Origin: Halichondria panicea
Lineage: Eukaryota; Porifera; Demospongiae; Suberitida; Halichondriidae
DNA length: 64,000 nt
Assembly (NCBI RefSeq): GCF_963675165.1
Contig: NC_087391.1
Coordinates: 3,584,646-3,648,645, forward strand
Direction of reading: 5' to 3'
Shown: positions 42,201 through 53,800 of the stretch, in pieces
How positions within the stretch are numbered: the stretch's first letter is position 1
Layout: the number at the start of each line of letters is the position of its first letter
Translations under genes and position numbers: made by a program
The notes under the pieces: generated by a model
The model's database searches: none
The model's input: the letters and a program-made list of their open reading frames with translations, nothing else
What the model was told of the DNA's origin: nothing

Positions 42201-45200
42201 CCTCTAGGATCCTTTTGAACGTTGCAATAGACATTTCTTTGTTTAGACTGAGTGAGAGAGGCTTTACTACAGTTGACAGGTCAAACATTCGAATCCGTTT
42301 CAGTTTCTGTTTAGTAAGCAAAAACATAATGTTGGTGCTTGAGGAACTTTACACGTGATGAAGGCATGCAGGAATAATAAATTATAAGCACATAGTATTC
42401 AACTTAGGTTCTTTTCTTAGTATTTGCATGCACAGTTGACTGACCTGAGGGGCTACTGTTGTTGACTGTGTGAGGAAATAAAAAGAGATCATAGTGAAAT
42501 AATTATCATGAAGATCATAGTGTATTTATAAAATACAGTACACCAGGAGTTCACTCATGAGTGCACTGAATACTCACTCACCTTTCTCTTCTCTTTTTTC
42601 ACAGGCTGCTTTGCAACAACTGTAATGTAAAAAATTTGTCTGGATGTTTAACAACAATTTCCCAAATGTACATGCATCAAACGACTTGAGAAGAAGTACA
42701 TGCATGACATGACTTACAGTGTACACTACCATTCATTGTACACACAGTTTCCAAGTGGGCATAAGTTTACCTTCCGCTTTTGGCTTAGAAGGAATTGTCA
42801 CCAACTGTACACAGAAACAAAAACAAATAACGTTAGAGAAGCAAGCATACATGTATGCATACTCTACCCAACATGATCACTATAAGAGATTGGCATAATT
42901 ATTATACTCACATTTGATAATGGATCGAGTCCTAATGGTCTGTTTGCATCCATACCAAAGAATGCAGTGTATGCCAGTGGAAACATGGGGTCCGTCACAT
43001 TCGGCATGCCCAGTAGGTTGCCAAGGTACTTCAGCTCTGCCATGCTGGTCTCGAAATCAGGCTGCAGGTAAGAAATTTTGAGCAATAAATCCGGTGTTTC
43101 GAATAGGCTTTATGCCACCAGATTTCTGGCTACATTGTAGTGGTATCTCTCCAGATTTCATACAGGTTTACTATGCAGGGGAAATGGACTGGGGGTTAAT
43201 GAAGAAACAAAGTGTGTACAGCTAAACCTGGGGCATCTAATTGAGGGTATACTATGGTACCATAAGGTGACAATTTACAGGTCAAATTTTCTGCGATTTC
43301 ACTGTTTACCTAACCGCCACAAACTCGGACTCCCTGTATGTACATACAGAGATCGTTTAGTCTTGTCACAGTGTACACTCATTGCACTCACTTTTTTGTC
43401 TTCGTCCACAGACTTGTCTCCTTCAACACTTTCCCGTGTTTTCCTACGTTTTCTCTGTCCCTCCCCCTCCTCTCCACGGTGCTTACGAGGGTCTCGTGGT
43501 CCAGAACTACGGAGCGGAGAAGGACTCCGAGAATGCTGTATACAGAACAAACATAGTTGGTACCTCTACAGCACATGCACATCTACAACTCATAAATGTT
43601 TACTGTACAATGAACATCATCCACTTGAATACAAAGTTACAGCAATTCACACTTGAATGGTGTACAAAATTACATGCACTGATCAAGTGAGCAATGTAGT
43701 ACATACTATACACTTACCTGTCTCTGTTGTGGTTTAATGCCTTTGGCCTCAGCACCTATTCCTAAACCAGCAGAGGTCATTTGAGATGCCAGCAATCTGG
43801 CTAGGTGGGTCACCTGCACCATACAGATGGGTTAGAGGCACACTTTCGTGCACTAAGATCAATAGACTCGGTGTAGAGAAGCAAATGTTTCAAGCTGGTA
43901 ATATCATTCACTACGAGGTGTATGGCTATATACATGTAATTATAATGAGTGATTACATATTTCAATGTACATGTATACGTAGAGTTTTGTAAAGGCCACC
44001 AAACAAAATACAAACATAAATACACGTGTCACACACAATACACACTCTGTGAACGTTCTATTACATGTATGGGACACACCTGAGCATTAGTTCCTGCTGC
44101 AGCAATGGGTGTGAAAGAGCTAAGAAATGACTTGGGCAGTCTAAAGGGGAGAGACTTCATGTTGGTCATCACTAGCTCGGTAACTGCCTCAGGGGAGAGC
44201 AATGGCCTCAGGTCTGCATGGGTACAATAAATATGTAGTACACGTGTTAACAGTTGTTTGAGGTTTCAAAACGAAAACGATACATGTATGAATGAAATTC
44301 GCCAACAAGTTATGTCGGTTACTCAAGGAGTCGTCCAGGTAAAAATTTACACCTAGCTACTGTACTAACGATAAACCAATTGGCAATTACACACAGAAGT
44401 TGTAGAGCATCAACGAAAATTAAAACTACGAAATTATTTACGGCAATAGGTTTAACGTCACTATCCTGAGCTGTACAAATATTAAAAATACGAATAAGTC
44501 AGTTCAAAAATTTGCACCAACAAAAATTACCCGCTATATATATTCAATGCATATACACATTGTACATGTATACTAAATTATATATGAACACACCTGCTGC
44601 TGTCATGTCAATGGCCTCCATGAGAGCAGTCCCCTTGTCAGGTGCCGCCGGGCTGATACTAAGAGGTTCCACACCACCACGTTCCTGACCCTGGAATAGT
44701 AGGGACACATGGATTTGGTAGTGTCAAATCTTACACTGTGTTGCAAGTTACAAAACAAAGCCATGGCAGGATAGTTATAATTATGTGCAATGTATGTTGC
44801 TAAAAGTATAGTCACTGACACAACAGGTGTGTGTGACTAACCCACCCTTGTGGACAGTCTCTGTCTCTTGGCACTAGGAACATCATCTACCGTTTTTACT
44901 GACGACGCTCTATATAGGCAGAGTATTTATATTTTATTACAATGTGAAGTAATGGTTACATGAAGCTAGTACAGTGAATAAAAGTGTAATTACCACTGTA
45001 ATGTATTCACCTGGCTCGTTTCAGTCTTTCAGATGACATTTTGGGAGCGATTTTTGTTATCTACAAATTAGACACAAGATGTCACAGTGTGTACGTATAT
45101 ATATACCGTATAGCGCAACATTTTCGTGGGGCTTAATTTTCACTGTTTTCGTGGGTTAGTAATCCTCCACAAAAATGAATACGGACACAACGTCATTTGA

Positions 45201-48200
45201 CCAAATAGCGCAACGAAATATATTAGAGACCATTCCATGAAATTTAAGTGCCTTAAAAATGTAGCGCTATACAGTAGTACGGTACTTAAATAAGATATTA
45301 GGCAGGATTCAGTACACTTAAGTGAAGGACACACGTATAAGTCATGTACATGTACATGTATTAACCTTACTTAATACTGACTATTATAATAACAATATTA
45401 CAAACCTCAGCTTGAGTACAGCCTAGATCGGTTAGAAGGGTTGTTAGTTGACCCCTACACTCAACTGGAGGAACATACATGTATGTAAGCTCACGTATAT
45501 CATTCAGCATTAGATAAAGCCCACACAAGCAACTCACATGAAGACTGTAACTTTAACAAGCTTAACAACTGGGTCTGTAAGAGAAGAAGGTCATACATAC
45601 ACATACATGGCATTTAGAATCTAAATTGTCAAATTACGAGAAATCAAAGGTACGTAGGAAACACGGGCATGTAAATGGAGATCATGGCCTATAATTACTG
45701 TTACTGTTGGTCGAAACTATACTTTTATTTACTTTTATTCTTCACAATTAAAATTAAACGGTACGTAGCTAGCAATACGTGTACGTACGTACATGTACTC
45801 CAAACATGTTGGTCTCACCTTCAACTGTTTTCTCACACTGGTGATTTGAGAGGTAGCAAAATGAGGAGGAAGGTTGGCTACAAGCAATGCAGACAAAAAA
45901 TAAACCAATTTTTCGTTCGCACGTTAAAAGGAATTTAATTGACAATGATGTACATTTACGTATGTACGTACTTACCATGCAAATGTTCGAAGGACTGCAG
46001 CACAGTATTTATGTACTTGGACCGTTGTTTGGCAATATTTGCGAGACACCCAACAGCAGTCATCAGGTTCACACTGCACATGCAATCACATGAAGAACCA
46101 GTGGTTGCATAGTAGTCACTATCTGACTATACACACACTGCAATGATAGTGCCCTAAATTTTCCAGTAACGAGCACACAAAGGACTGCACTTAGGGTTAG
46201 GGTAAACTGTTTGCTCATTAATTATTCATGGCTAGATCTAGTTATCGTGAGCAGCTAGAATGAGCTGGAAGTCCAGCTGAAATTCAGCAGTCATTAATTT
46301 TCATGGCTCGAATAGACACTTTTAGTATTATAGCTGAACTATTGGCAGGGCCACACGAAGAGTATTAAGGCTACTGAAAGCTCACAGGAGGCTGTTTGTC
46401 TTGGGTCTGACCACCATTTTAAGTATATCTCGTGAGGCCTACAAAGAAAAAACGCTTCGTGCTGCCCTCCAGTATGGTAAGAAGCATCGTATAAGACCAA
46501 GAACATATAGCTAGAAATTTGACTTCTTCCACTGGAAGATATTGAAGATGATACTCATCATACAGAATGCTTCGAACATTTACAAAAATCATTACGAATA
46601 GTCATGAGCAAACAGTTTACTGTAATCATGCATGTACATGTATGTGTACACATTTCCACATTTTAGACACAGAACATTTCCTCAGAGCCATTACTTGCCT
46701 TGATATGGAAGGCGAGGAGACTAGTGAGAGAAGAGTGCCAACAGTGGTACCAGCCTCCTCACGCAGCTCAGCCAGATTCAACAGGGGGTGGTCCATGGAC
46801 ACCTGGAGACAATTAGTGAAATTCAAAATAATGTGCGATTTTCAATTGCAGTTTTGGTATCTGAATCATCAATAGCACACACTTACAATGTCAAGAGACA
46901 CATCCAGCTCTTGTGATCTAGTAGGCTGTTCAGAATGCTATAACAAAAATGTTATGAGTATTAATGGACACACCCCATTATTATTATAACGCTAACTATC
47001 ATACCGGATCTTTCTTTGTCTGGCAGAGGATAAGCACCTCCATGAACTTGATAGCCATAGTCCGAACACTGCACAACAGAGAGAAAATAGAATTCAGTGC
47101 ACCAACACAGAGTGTAGAATATTCCTACCCATCATTTTCAGACTCTGATAAATCGCATACTCTTAACTTGAGCTCTTGGAGAGACTGTGGGAAAAATGAA
47201 GCTTTAGACATTTACACTATTCAACATAAAATATGAACATTGTCACCACTTAGAGGCACACTTTCGTGCACTAAATCAATAGACTCGGTGTAGTACTGCT
47301 CCATATCTACACAATTGTACCTCCCACATGTCTTGAACCTCATCTTCAATAGCACGTAGTTTAGAGACATGCTGAATGCAGAATGAAAGGAGACAGCACA
47401 ATTAACAGTATATACTGTACATGTACATGTGTATTACACAGCTTACAATTAGGGCTATCTTGTAGAGCTGCACAATGCACACAAGGAGTCTTTTGATGAC
47501 ATTCACCGAGTTATCGTCCATCATGTATGAGAGCATAGGAATTACTCTCACCAGCATTCCAGAGTCAGCTTTGCTGCACAGGGGAAGGACAGAAAAGCCA
47601 GCAAATACATTGAATGAGTCGCTAGCTGTGCCATTTTTCATTACAAAATTAATTACCGTATTTACTTGATTAAACGCCCTTCATATCAAAGTCTGTAGTC
47701 TGTTAAAACGAGATGGGCGCTTATTCGAAACGGGCGTTTATTGTTATGTCTACTCCAGAGTCTACTCCAAACTCTTGCGCAGCAGCAGCTATTATGCTCT
47801 TTTGGCTACTGCCACAGCTCTCAGCTTAAATCTTAAGTCGTAGGAGTGGTGTTTCTCCCTGTGTCGGTATCTCTCTCTCTCTGTTATCATAAATACTATC
47901 TATCATTCTATGCTGCCATGCTTGCAACTGGTTCCACATGCTAATTCAGCTCCGTCCACAGTGCCACGCCCCATATATGCATCTATGGGCGTTTATTGAC
48001 AAAGACAGAGCTTTACCATGGGCATTTAAACGAGATGGGCGTTTAATCAAGGAGGGCATTTAATCAAGTAAATACGGTATACACATGCAATATACACGTA
48101 CTGTACATCAACAAAATTAATGCACTTAATAATGATCGATAATTAAATGATAGGCCTTTGTCCATGATTATGTATAAGTAGGTCATACTATTAATTGATG

Positions 48201-50603
48201 TCCGGTTACCATGCATCCTCCATGAAAGCCACCACAAATTTCCTCACATCCGCCGACTGATCTCCCTGGAAAGCTATTACCTCCTGAAAAGAGAACACAA
48301 AACACGACTAATTCAGTGGTACCAATAAGAGAGTGTACGTTAGAAGTCTCAAGATACTTTACATGTCAAGTTAGCACCCACACACCTGATACAGGAACCT
48401 TACTTACAGAAGGCATTACTCACCTCCAGAAAACTGTCGAGTAAGCTGGGGTCTTTTTTTAGTATCAGTTCTTTCACCTGCAGCAAATATCCACATGTAA
48501 TAGTATGACATAACCGTTTAATGGAGATGTGCCCCACTGGTTGGTACTAGACAAAAATGAAAGCACCACGGTGATGCCTCGGTGGAGGTGTCAAAGCTAT
48601 ATATCATAAAGCTACTAGCTATTAGCAATAGCTTTTACACACATTATGATTATCATGATGAACATTTTTGCATTATGCTGCATGCAGGCAGAATCCAGAA
48701 TCACAGAGAAATTCGAAGCACAAATGATCGACCATGATTGTTGTTAAAAAGGATCGATGCCAAAAATCCTTAATGGCTGTATCAGCAGAGCCTTGCAGCT
48801 CTATTCTCACTTTTGCAGCTACCAATAGCTAGCATTTTAGTGCAGAGCTAACTACTGAGTAGAGTAGCAACACTCCATGGACAAGTTTTATTACGCACTC
48901 TTCTGAAACGCTGCAATGGCATTCCAAGTACGCAAAACTAGGCACAACTCGAGAACAAAGCATTATTTTGCAATTCACGAATTAAAACATCTAAAAGCCT
49001 ACAGAAACTCTTGCTTGCACTTCATTGATCCTTGAGCAACTGTAGCAGTCTACATAGACAGACAGACAGACAGACACACACACACACACTACCGTGTACC
49101 TCGCTTGCGCATGCGCACCGAGGCCTAATAACCACCACTACACAAAACTTCTAGGCCTAGTTTACTGAGACAAAATGTGTGTTGAATTGAAAGCGAGTGT
49201 TGAAAACGGCTACCACTTGGCAAAAATTCTAGGCACATAGAACTGTATCCCTGCTGCATGTGGACCGATTGGTATTAAGAACATTGCCTTGTGAAATTTT
49301 AGTATACTTTATATGGGTACCTTTGGCGATTTGCCGAGCAGGTGAAGATCGCCAAAGACTCATGGTGATGCACATTCAATAATGCTATGCAGTATGATTG
49401 ATTTAAAAATCGCCAATTATACTTCTGAATCAACAAGTGCAAACATTTTGGGGGGAAATGGGGAGAAGTAGGGTCTAAGCTGCTCAACGACATAAATGAC
49501 AATCGGACATACGGAAGGTTGGGCCACGCCCAACTACTTGTCATACAGCTTGTTGATAAGTCAACTGGAGCGGTAGGAATAAACACTAACTGTTGCTATG
49601 AACCTAAGTGTTTGTTAAGGTAGGAGGGTGTGGCTATGTTTGAGCATGCTCAGTTAAGAAAACAATGGCAATGTGACCTCCGCACCTAAGAAGGCGTTAC
49701 CGTAGCTTCCACCGTTGCAAACAATCCTGACATCCAATGTGCTCAATCACAGTGATGTGTTCTCTGTGTAGGCTGATTTAAATGCGAGGGGAAAAGATTA
49801 GTTAGGGACCACGACGACAGCGACAGTACGCTATCACTAGTTTGTCCTGTGGAACTAGTTCTCTAGATTATCTCGCTGAAGAACGTGAGAAGATGAACAA
49901 AAAATGATTTTAGTTTTGCTGTTTATAAGTTTTTCATACGATGTACAATTCAGTTCATATTTCGCAACAAATGTCACAAGTGATACGGGCAATAGGGTGA
50001 GATCCAGAGGGGAGTTTTTGTGTTTTTGACCTAACCCTACTATTAGGTAGTGCTAATCATTGACATACAGATGTATATGTACGCGCACTGTACAAGGTCA
50101 GACTACGAAAGTAACGTGAGAATACCTGGTAAGGAAGGGGATGGTACGAGTAACAATTGTGTATGCTGTTAGTTGTACCTTATGCAAACAGTTTAAAGCC
50201 ATCCCAGAAAGCTGCGCTTCGTTCAGCAAGCCAACAACCTAGAGCAGAGACAACAATTCACGACAGTTACACAGATCAGAGTGACATTTATTTATTTCGA
50301 CTGATACTCCCAGATATGTGTAATGTTTGTATTTGTTTTAGCGGTTTTGATTCCAGAACATTTCAACATGTAGTCATTGTTCTTACCATTAATCTACTAG
50401 TACAAAATAAAAACGCAAACTCAGAATAAACCACTGCAGAGCATAAACCACTGCAGAGCTTAATGCTACTTGATAGCAGCTGGTTGTGCTAAGATCTAGT
50501 TGATGGGCTCCTAATGGAGTAGATCTACCTTGGCTCTTGTAGGCTGTGCCTCTTGAGATTCTTCATCTTCTTGTCTAGCACCAAGTGGAACGAATCCAGA
50601 CAT
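36292..50603 (-). CDS. SYMPK: symplekin, scaffold of the mRNA 3' end processing complex
   Basis: Forty-four exons join in frame to 1213 residues (human about 1274). Exons 1-22: 50529-50603, 50179-50238, 48424-48477, 48210-48283, 47447-47573, 47321-47371, 47129-47184, 47005-47068, 46887-46937, 46699-46802, 45976-46073, 45819-45877, 45538-45574, 45406-45464, 45011-45060, 44846-44909, 44594-44690, 44080-44213, 43718-43813, 43392-43535, 42912-43061, 42771-42804. Exons 23-44: 42582-42619, 42445-42465, 42195-42306, 42004-42032, 41881-41938, 41548-41728, 41395-41476, 41133-41255, 40922-40990, 40737-40815, 40434-40527, 40314-40383, 39840-39948, 39064-39164, 38918-39008, 38750-38857, 38562-38650, 38308-38385, 38172-38214, 37853-37941, 36664-36723, 36292-36471. 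Conserved blocks include [57 protein letters not shown] and [11 protein letters not shown]. The HEAT-like N-terminus binds Ssu72 and the C-terminal domain CPSF. Residues about 471-600 form a basic, Ser-rich linker that I cannot align to human. Exon 10 ends in a GC donor. Confidence 0.97.
36853..37001. mobile_element. 'accgtatagcg' MITE in symplekin intron 42
   Basis: Starts TACCGTATATAGTGGGATATT and ends AAAAATTACCCGCTATACGGTA. Shorter than the copy at 34029. Confidence 0.8.
37090..37545 (-). mobile_element. GGTTACGG-family MITE, copy 3 (partial)
   Basis: The right end AATGAGCAAACGGCTTACCGTAACC and inner sequence TTCTTACTATTCTGGAGGGCAG match copy 2 inverted. The left limit is uncertain. Confidence 0.65.
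37632..37806. repeat. foldback repeat in symplekin intron 42
   Basis: Left GGTTCAGCTCTAGTAATTAGCC and ACAATGTTATTGCTGT are mirrored by right ACAGCAATAACATTG and GGCTAATTGCAAGAGC. Confidence 0.75.
39420..39710 (-). repeat. degraded dispersed repeat in symplekin intron 35
   Basis: Contains AAATCCACGAATCAAAATCC and AGAAGCCTATATAGAAGCTG, matching sequence near the end of the 'tgcctcggtg' copies, and ends GCCTCGAGGCATAAT. Confidence 0.55.
45104..45276. mobile_element. 'accgtatagcg' MITE, diverged, in symplekin intron 14
   Basis: Begins TACCGTATAGCGCAACATTTTCGTGG and ends near TGTAGCGCTATACAGTA. The two ends are still mainly complementary. Confidence 0.6.
46188..46626. mobile_element. GGTTACGG-family MITE, copy 2, in symplekin intron 10
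   Basis: Left end GTTAGGGTAAACTGTTTGCTCATTAATTATTCATG and right end CATGAGCAAACAGTTTACTG are inverted. Inside, AGAATGAGCTGGAAGTCCAGCTGAAA equals copy 1 near 10611-10635. The intron also has a GC donor. Confidence 0.75.
47654..48079. mobile_element. MITE with TACCGTATTTACTTGATTAA ends
   Basis: TACCGTATTTACTTGATTAAACGCCC opens and GGGCATTTAATCAAGTAAATACGGTA closes the unit of about 426 bp in symplekin intron 4. Inner copies of GGGCGTTTAATCAA repeat near both ends. Confidence 0.88.
48574..49126 (+). mobile_element. 'tgcctcggtg' family repeat, copy 2
   Basis: ATGCCTCGGTGGAGGTG at the left and GCGCACCGAGGCCT at the right are inverted. It lies in symplekin intron 2 and is nearly collinear with 51412-51909. 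Confidence 0.85.
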
Positions 50604-50892
50604 GACTAACCTTCTCTTAGGAGCAAAAAGAGGTCTTCAGCAAGCAGTAATGTACCTGTACCACTCCAGAGTACATTTATACACCTGTACTTAAAAAATT
50701 AATGATTGACACATGTGCGCGTACAGTGCCAAAAGAGTTAACTTACAGACGGTCAAAGTTTGTTACCATGGTGAATACCAATTTTTAACCTGTTTTAGAC
50801 TCAATATACTTCCGCTATCAAGAGCTAGAAAGAGGTTTGATTCACCCTTTTTACCTGGTACTCCCTGTGCTGTTTCTGCTGTTTGGAACAAA
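50604..50892. promoter_or_regulatory. divergent promoter symplekin / coiled-coil gene
   Basis: The two start codons are 289 bp apart on opposite strands, which points to a shared promoter. No named element was identified. Confidence 0.6.
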
Positions 50893-53800
50893 ATGAGCTT
50901 AGTCTTAGGTGCTGCATCTAACTTGTCTGTTGTTGAACTGACAGCTGATGTGAACAGTACAGTGGAACAGCTCAAGGAGCTGGGTAAATTAATAATTAAT
51001 TTTGTTCTTTCTAGTATGTACGTCCTCGAGTACATCCTAAGATTTATCAATGGTAGATCTAGCACAATAGAATTCAAAAATGCATGCCCAATTTTATTTT
51101 TTCAGATGCCCAACTGAGAAGCAGAGGGAAAGTGGACCCTGGTTCCATTTATATTGATGAAATCATTGCAGCATTCAGGGAACTAGTAGGTTAACAGTAT
51201 TAAGTGATTAATTAAGTACACGTAGATATTCTTTCAGACAAGGTAACAGCATGCCCAAAGAGTCCTTCCAAATGCAGCTATATAGCTACCATGCACTGTG
51301 CGAGGTATCTAGCTGAAATAAGTTCCTTCTCAAAATTATAAAATAAAAAGTGCTTAAATTTGAAATTCGAGTACAAAGAACAGTTAAGTATGCAGCTTAA
51401 AATGAAAGCACCATGCCTCGGTGGAGATGCCAAAGCTACATAACATAAAACTACTAGACACACTGTACTTATCATGCATTACTGCATGCAAACTCGAAGA
51501 GTGGGTAATGATCAACCATGATGGTTATTAAAAACGATCGATGCCAAAAGTTCAAGTCTAAAACTAATGGCTGCATCAGCAGAGCCTTACAGCTCTCTTC
51601 TGATTCTTGCAGCTACCTGTAGCTAGCGTTCTAGTGCAGAGCTAACTACTAAGTAGAGTAGCAACACTCGGTAAACAAGTTTTGCTATGCACTCTTCTGA
51701 AAAGGCTGCAATGGCATTCCAAGTTAGGCATAACTCGAGAACGAAGCATTATGTTGCAAGTCCACGAAGGAAAACATGACTAGAAGCCTATAGAAACTCT
51801 TACTTGAATGTCATTGATCCTTGAGCAGATGTAGCAGTCTACACACACAGACAGACGACACACAAACACACTACCGTATACCTCGCTTGTGCATGTGCAC
51901 CGAGGCATGATTAAGATTCGCTTATAATTGAGTAAGCGTAATAATTCTACGGTACTCTTACGTATTCTAGGATACTAAAAGACACAAGGCGCATGAATTA
52001 CTGGAGACAGAGACCATCAAGGCCAGCATCCTTAGGCACAGACTGGCTAACTTTCCTCACAAACTCAAGGCTGAAATCAATGGTCAGCATTGCTTGTCCC
52101 CCTCTCTCTGTACATGCAATAAATTATACATGTATTAGTGTTAGTTTGTCAATCATACATTTAGTAGAAACTGGGTCACTTTAAAGCAATCTTTTAAAAT
52201 CCTGTTACATGTAGATCTAATACAGTCAGCTCGAGATACTAATGAAGCTGAAATGAGGCGGTTGCAAGTGAGTGATTATTCTAACACACAGCACGTGTTC
52301 ATGTCTCTTCATTATAGTCTGAGCTAAAAGACATCGATGAGGAGGCAGATCAGTCAGAAAAAACACATGAAGTGTTGAAATTACACAATGAAGTATTAGA
52401 GTGAGTCATTTGCATTGGCTATAATCATTTGTGTATCGTATGGCCATGTATTGTACATGTAGGTCACAACAAACCAGCTTGAAGTCCAAGCACTCAAGCA
52501 TGGTGAAGAAACTCAATGATTGTATGGGGAAGAAATCAAAGTAAGCACTTCTTACATATCACATGTACAATTCTCGTTGTGACTAACGTAATTGACCAGG
52601 ATGCAGATTAAATTGAATGAGACCCAAGACAAGCTTAATAGCACTAACACAGAGGTATAATTATACATGTACATGTACATGTAATATTATGCTCATGCAT
52701 GCTCTGATTCTGTAACAAAGATAATGATGCGTTCAAGTCTACTATTTTAACTGTGTAGATACAGCGACTAGAGTCTGAAATGATGAAATTAGAACAAGAC
52801 ATGATCCAGGCTAAACTTCAGTTCGATCATGAGAGGAGTAAGCTCTCTCAACAAACAGTGAGTATATGATACTGTACATTCTTGAGTTAAACCATAGATA
52901 CAAGAGAGAGGGATTGGAAACAAGGTCACGTGCACCAATACTCTTACAGTAAATTGAGTGGCCGATCCGCATTATATGCACTAACCCTCAAATTGGTAGA
53001 TAAAGAAGGCAAATACCGAGGTAAGCCAGGCTGGTTAGAGAGCATTATTAATGCATGTATCTGTCATTACTTAATATTGTTGGGTGGCTAGGTCTGTCTA
53101 AAAATGACGGTAGTTACCATTGTGGAGGTGTTTTTGGAGTTTATCTCGCCTGTAGTACTGCTGTCTGTACACGTAGGGCTAGAAAACTGGATGAGGAGAT
53201 AGTTCCTTATTTTCTCTATTGCTTCAGCTAGTTTAATGTGTTTGCTAGGTTCTTTGTGAGGGGGCTGCAACCAAGAGCTTGTACTTTTGGAAGTTCTGAA
53301 GTAGTGGTTTCAATTCTAAAAAGCTTATTTTATTTGCTTTCTAGTGAAACTAGTCTTCCAAACTGAATAAAGTGCCTATGCCTTTTTTGTCCACAGATCT
53401 GTTGCGTCATCGGGGTAAACCTTGCAGAGAAAGAATACCAACATTAGCTAAATGTATGACTACCTTAAGGTGACATATTTTCGCGTGTATTAATTTCAGC
53501 TATTTCTGTGAATGAGAGTAAAATCGCAAAAATTAGTACTCGCAAATAATTGGCCGCCCTCTTGTTTAATGTATCCAGATCGACATTTCGCAAAAAATTA
53601 TACCAGCAAAATGTACAAAACTGTAAAAACGCAAACAAATCTACCTGTGAAAATACGTCACCTTAAGGTATGTGCCTTACTAGCACCACAGATTCAAGAT
53701 GTTAGCATAGCTGGGCGTGGCCCAGCCACTGTTTTGTGTGTACACTATTGCTATAAGCCACGCCCACCATACTTCCGTCTAACGAGGGTAGTACATGTAA

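Noticed and set aside
43299-43690. Overlapping open frames on both strands
   Set aside because: They overlap symplekin exon 20, whose Arg/Lys/Ser-rich code opens several frames.
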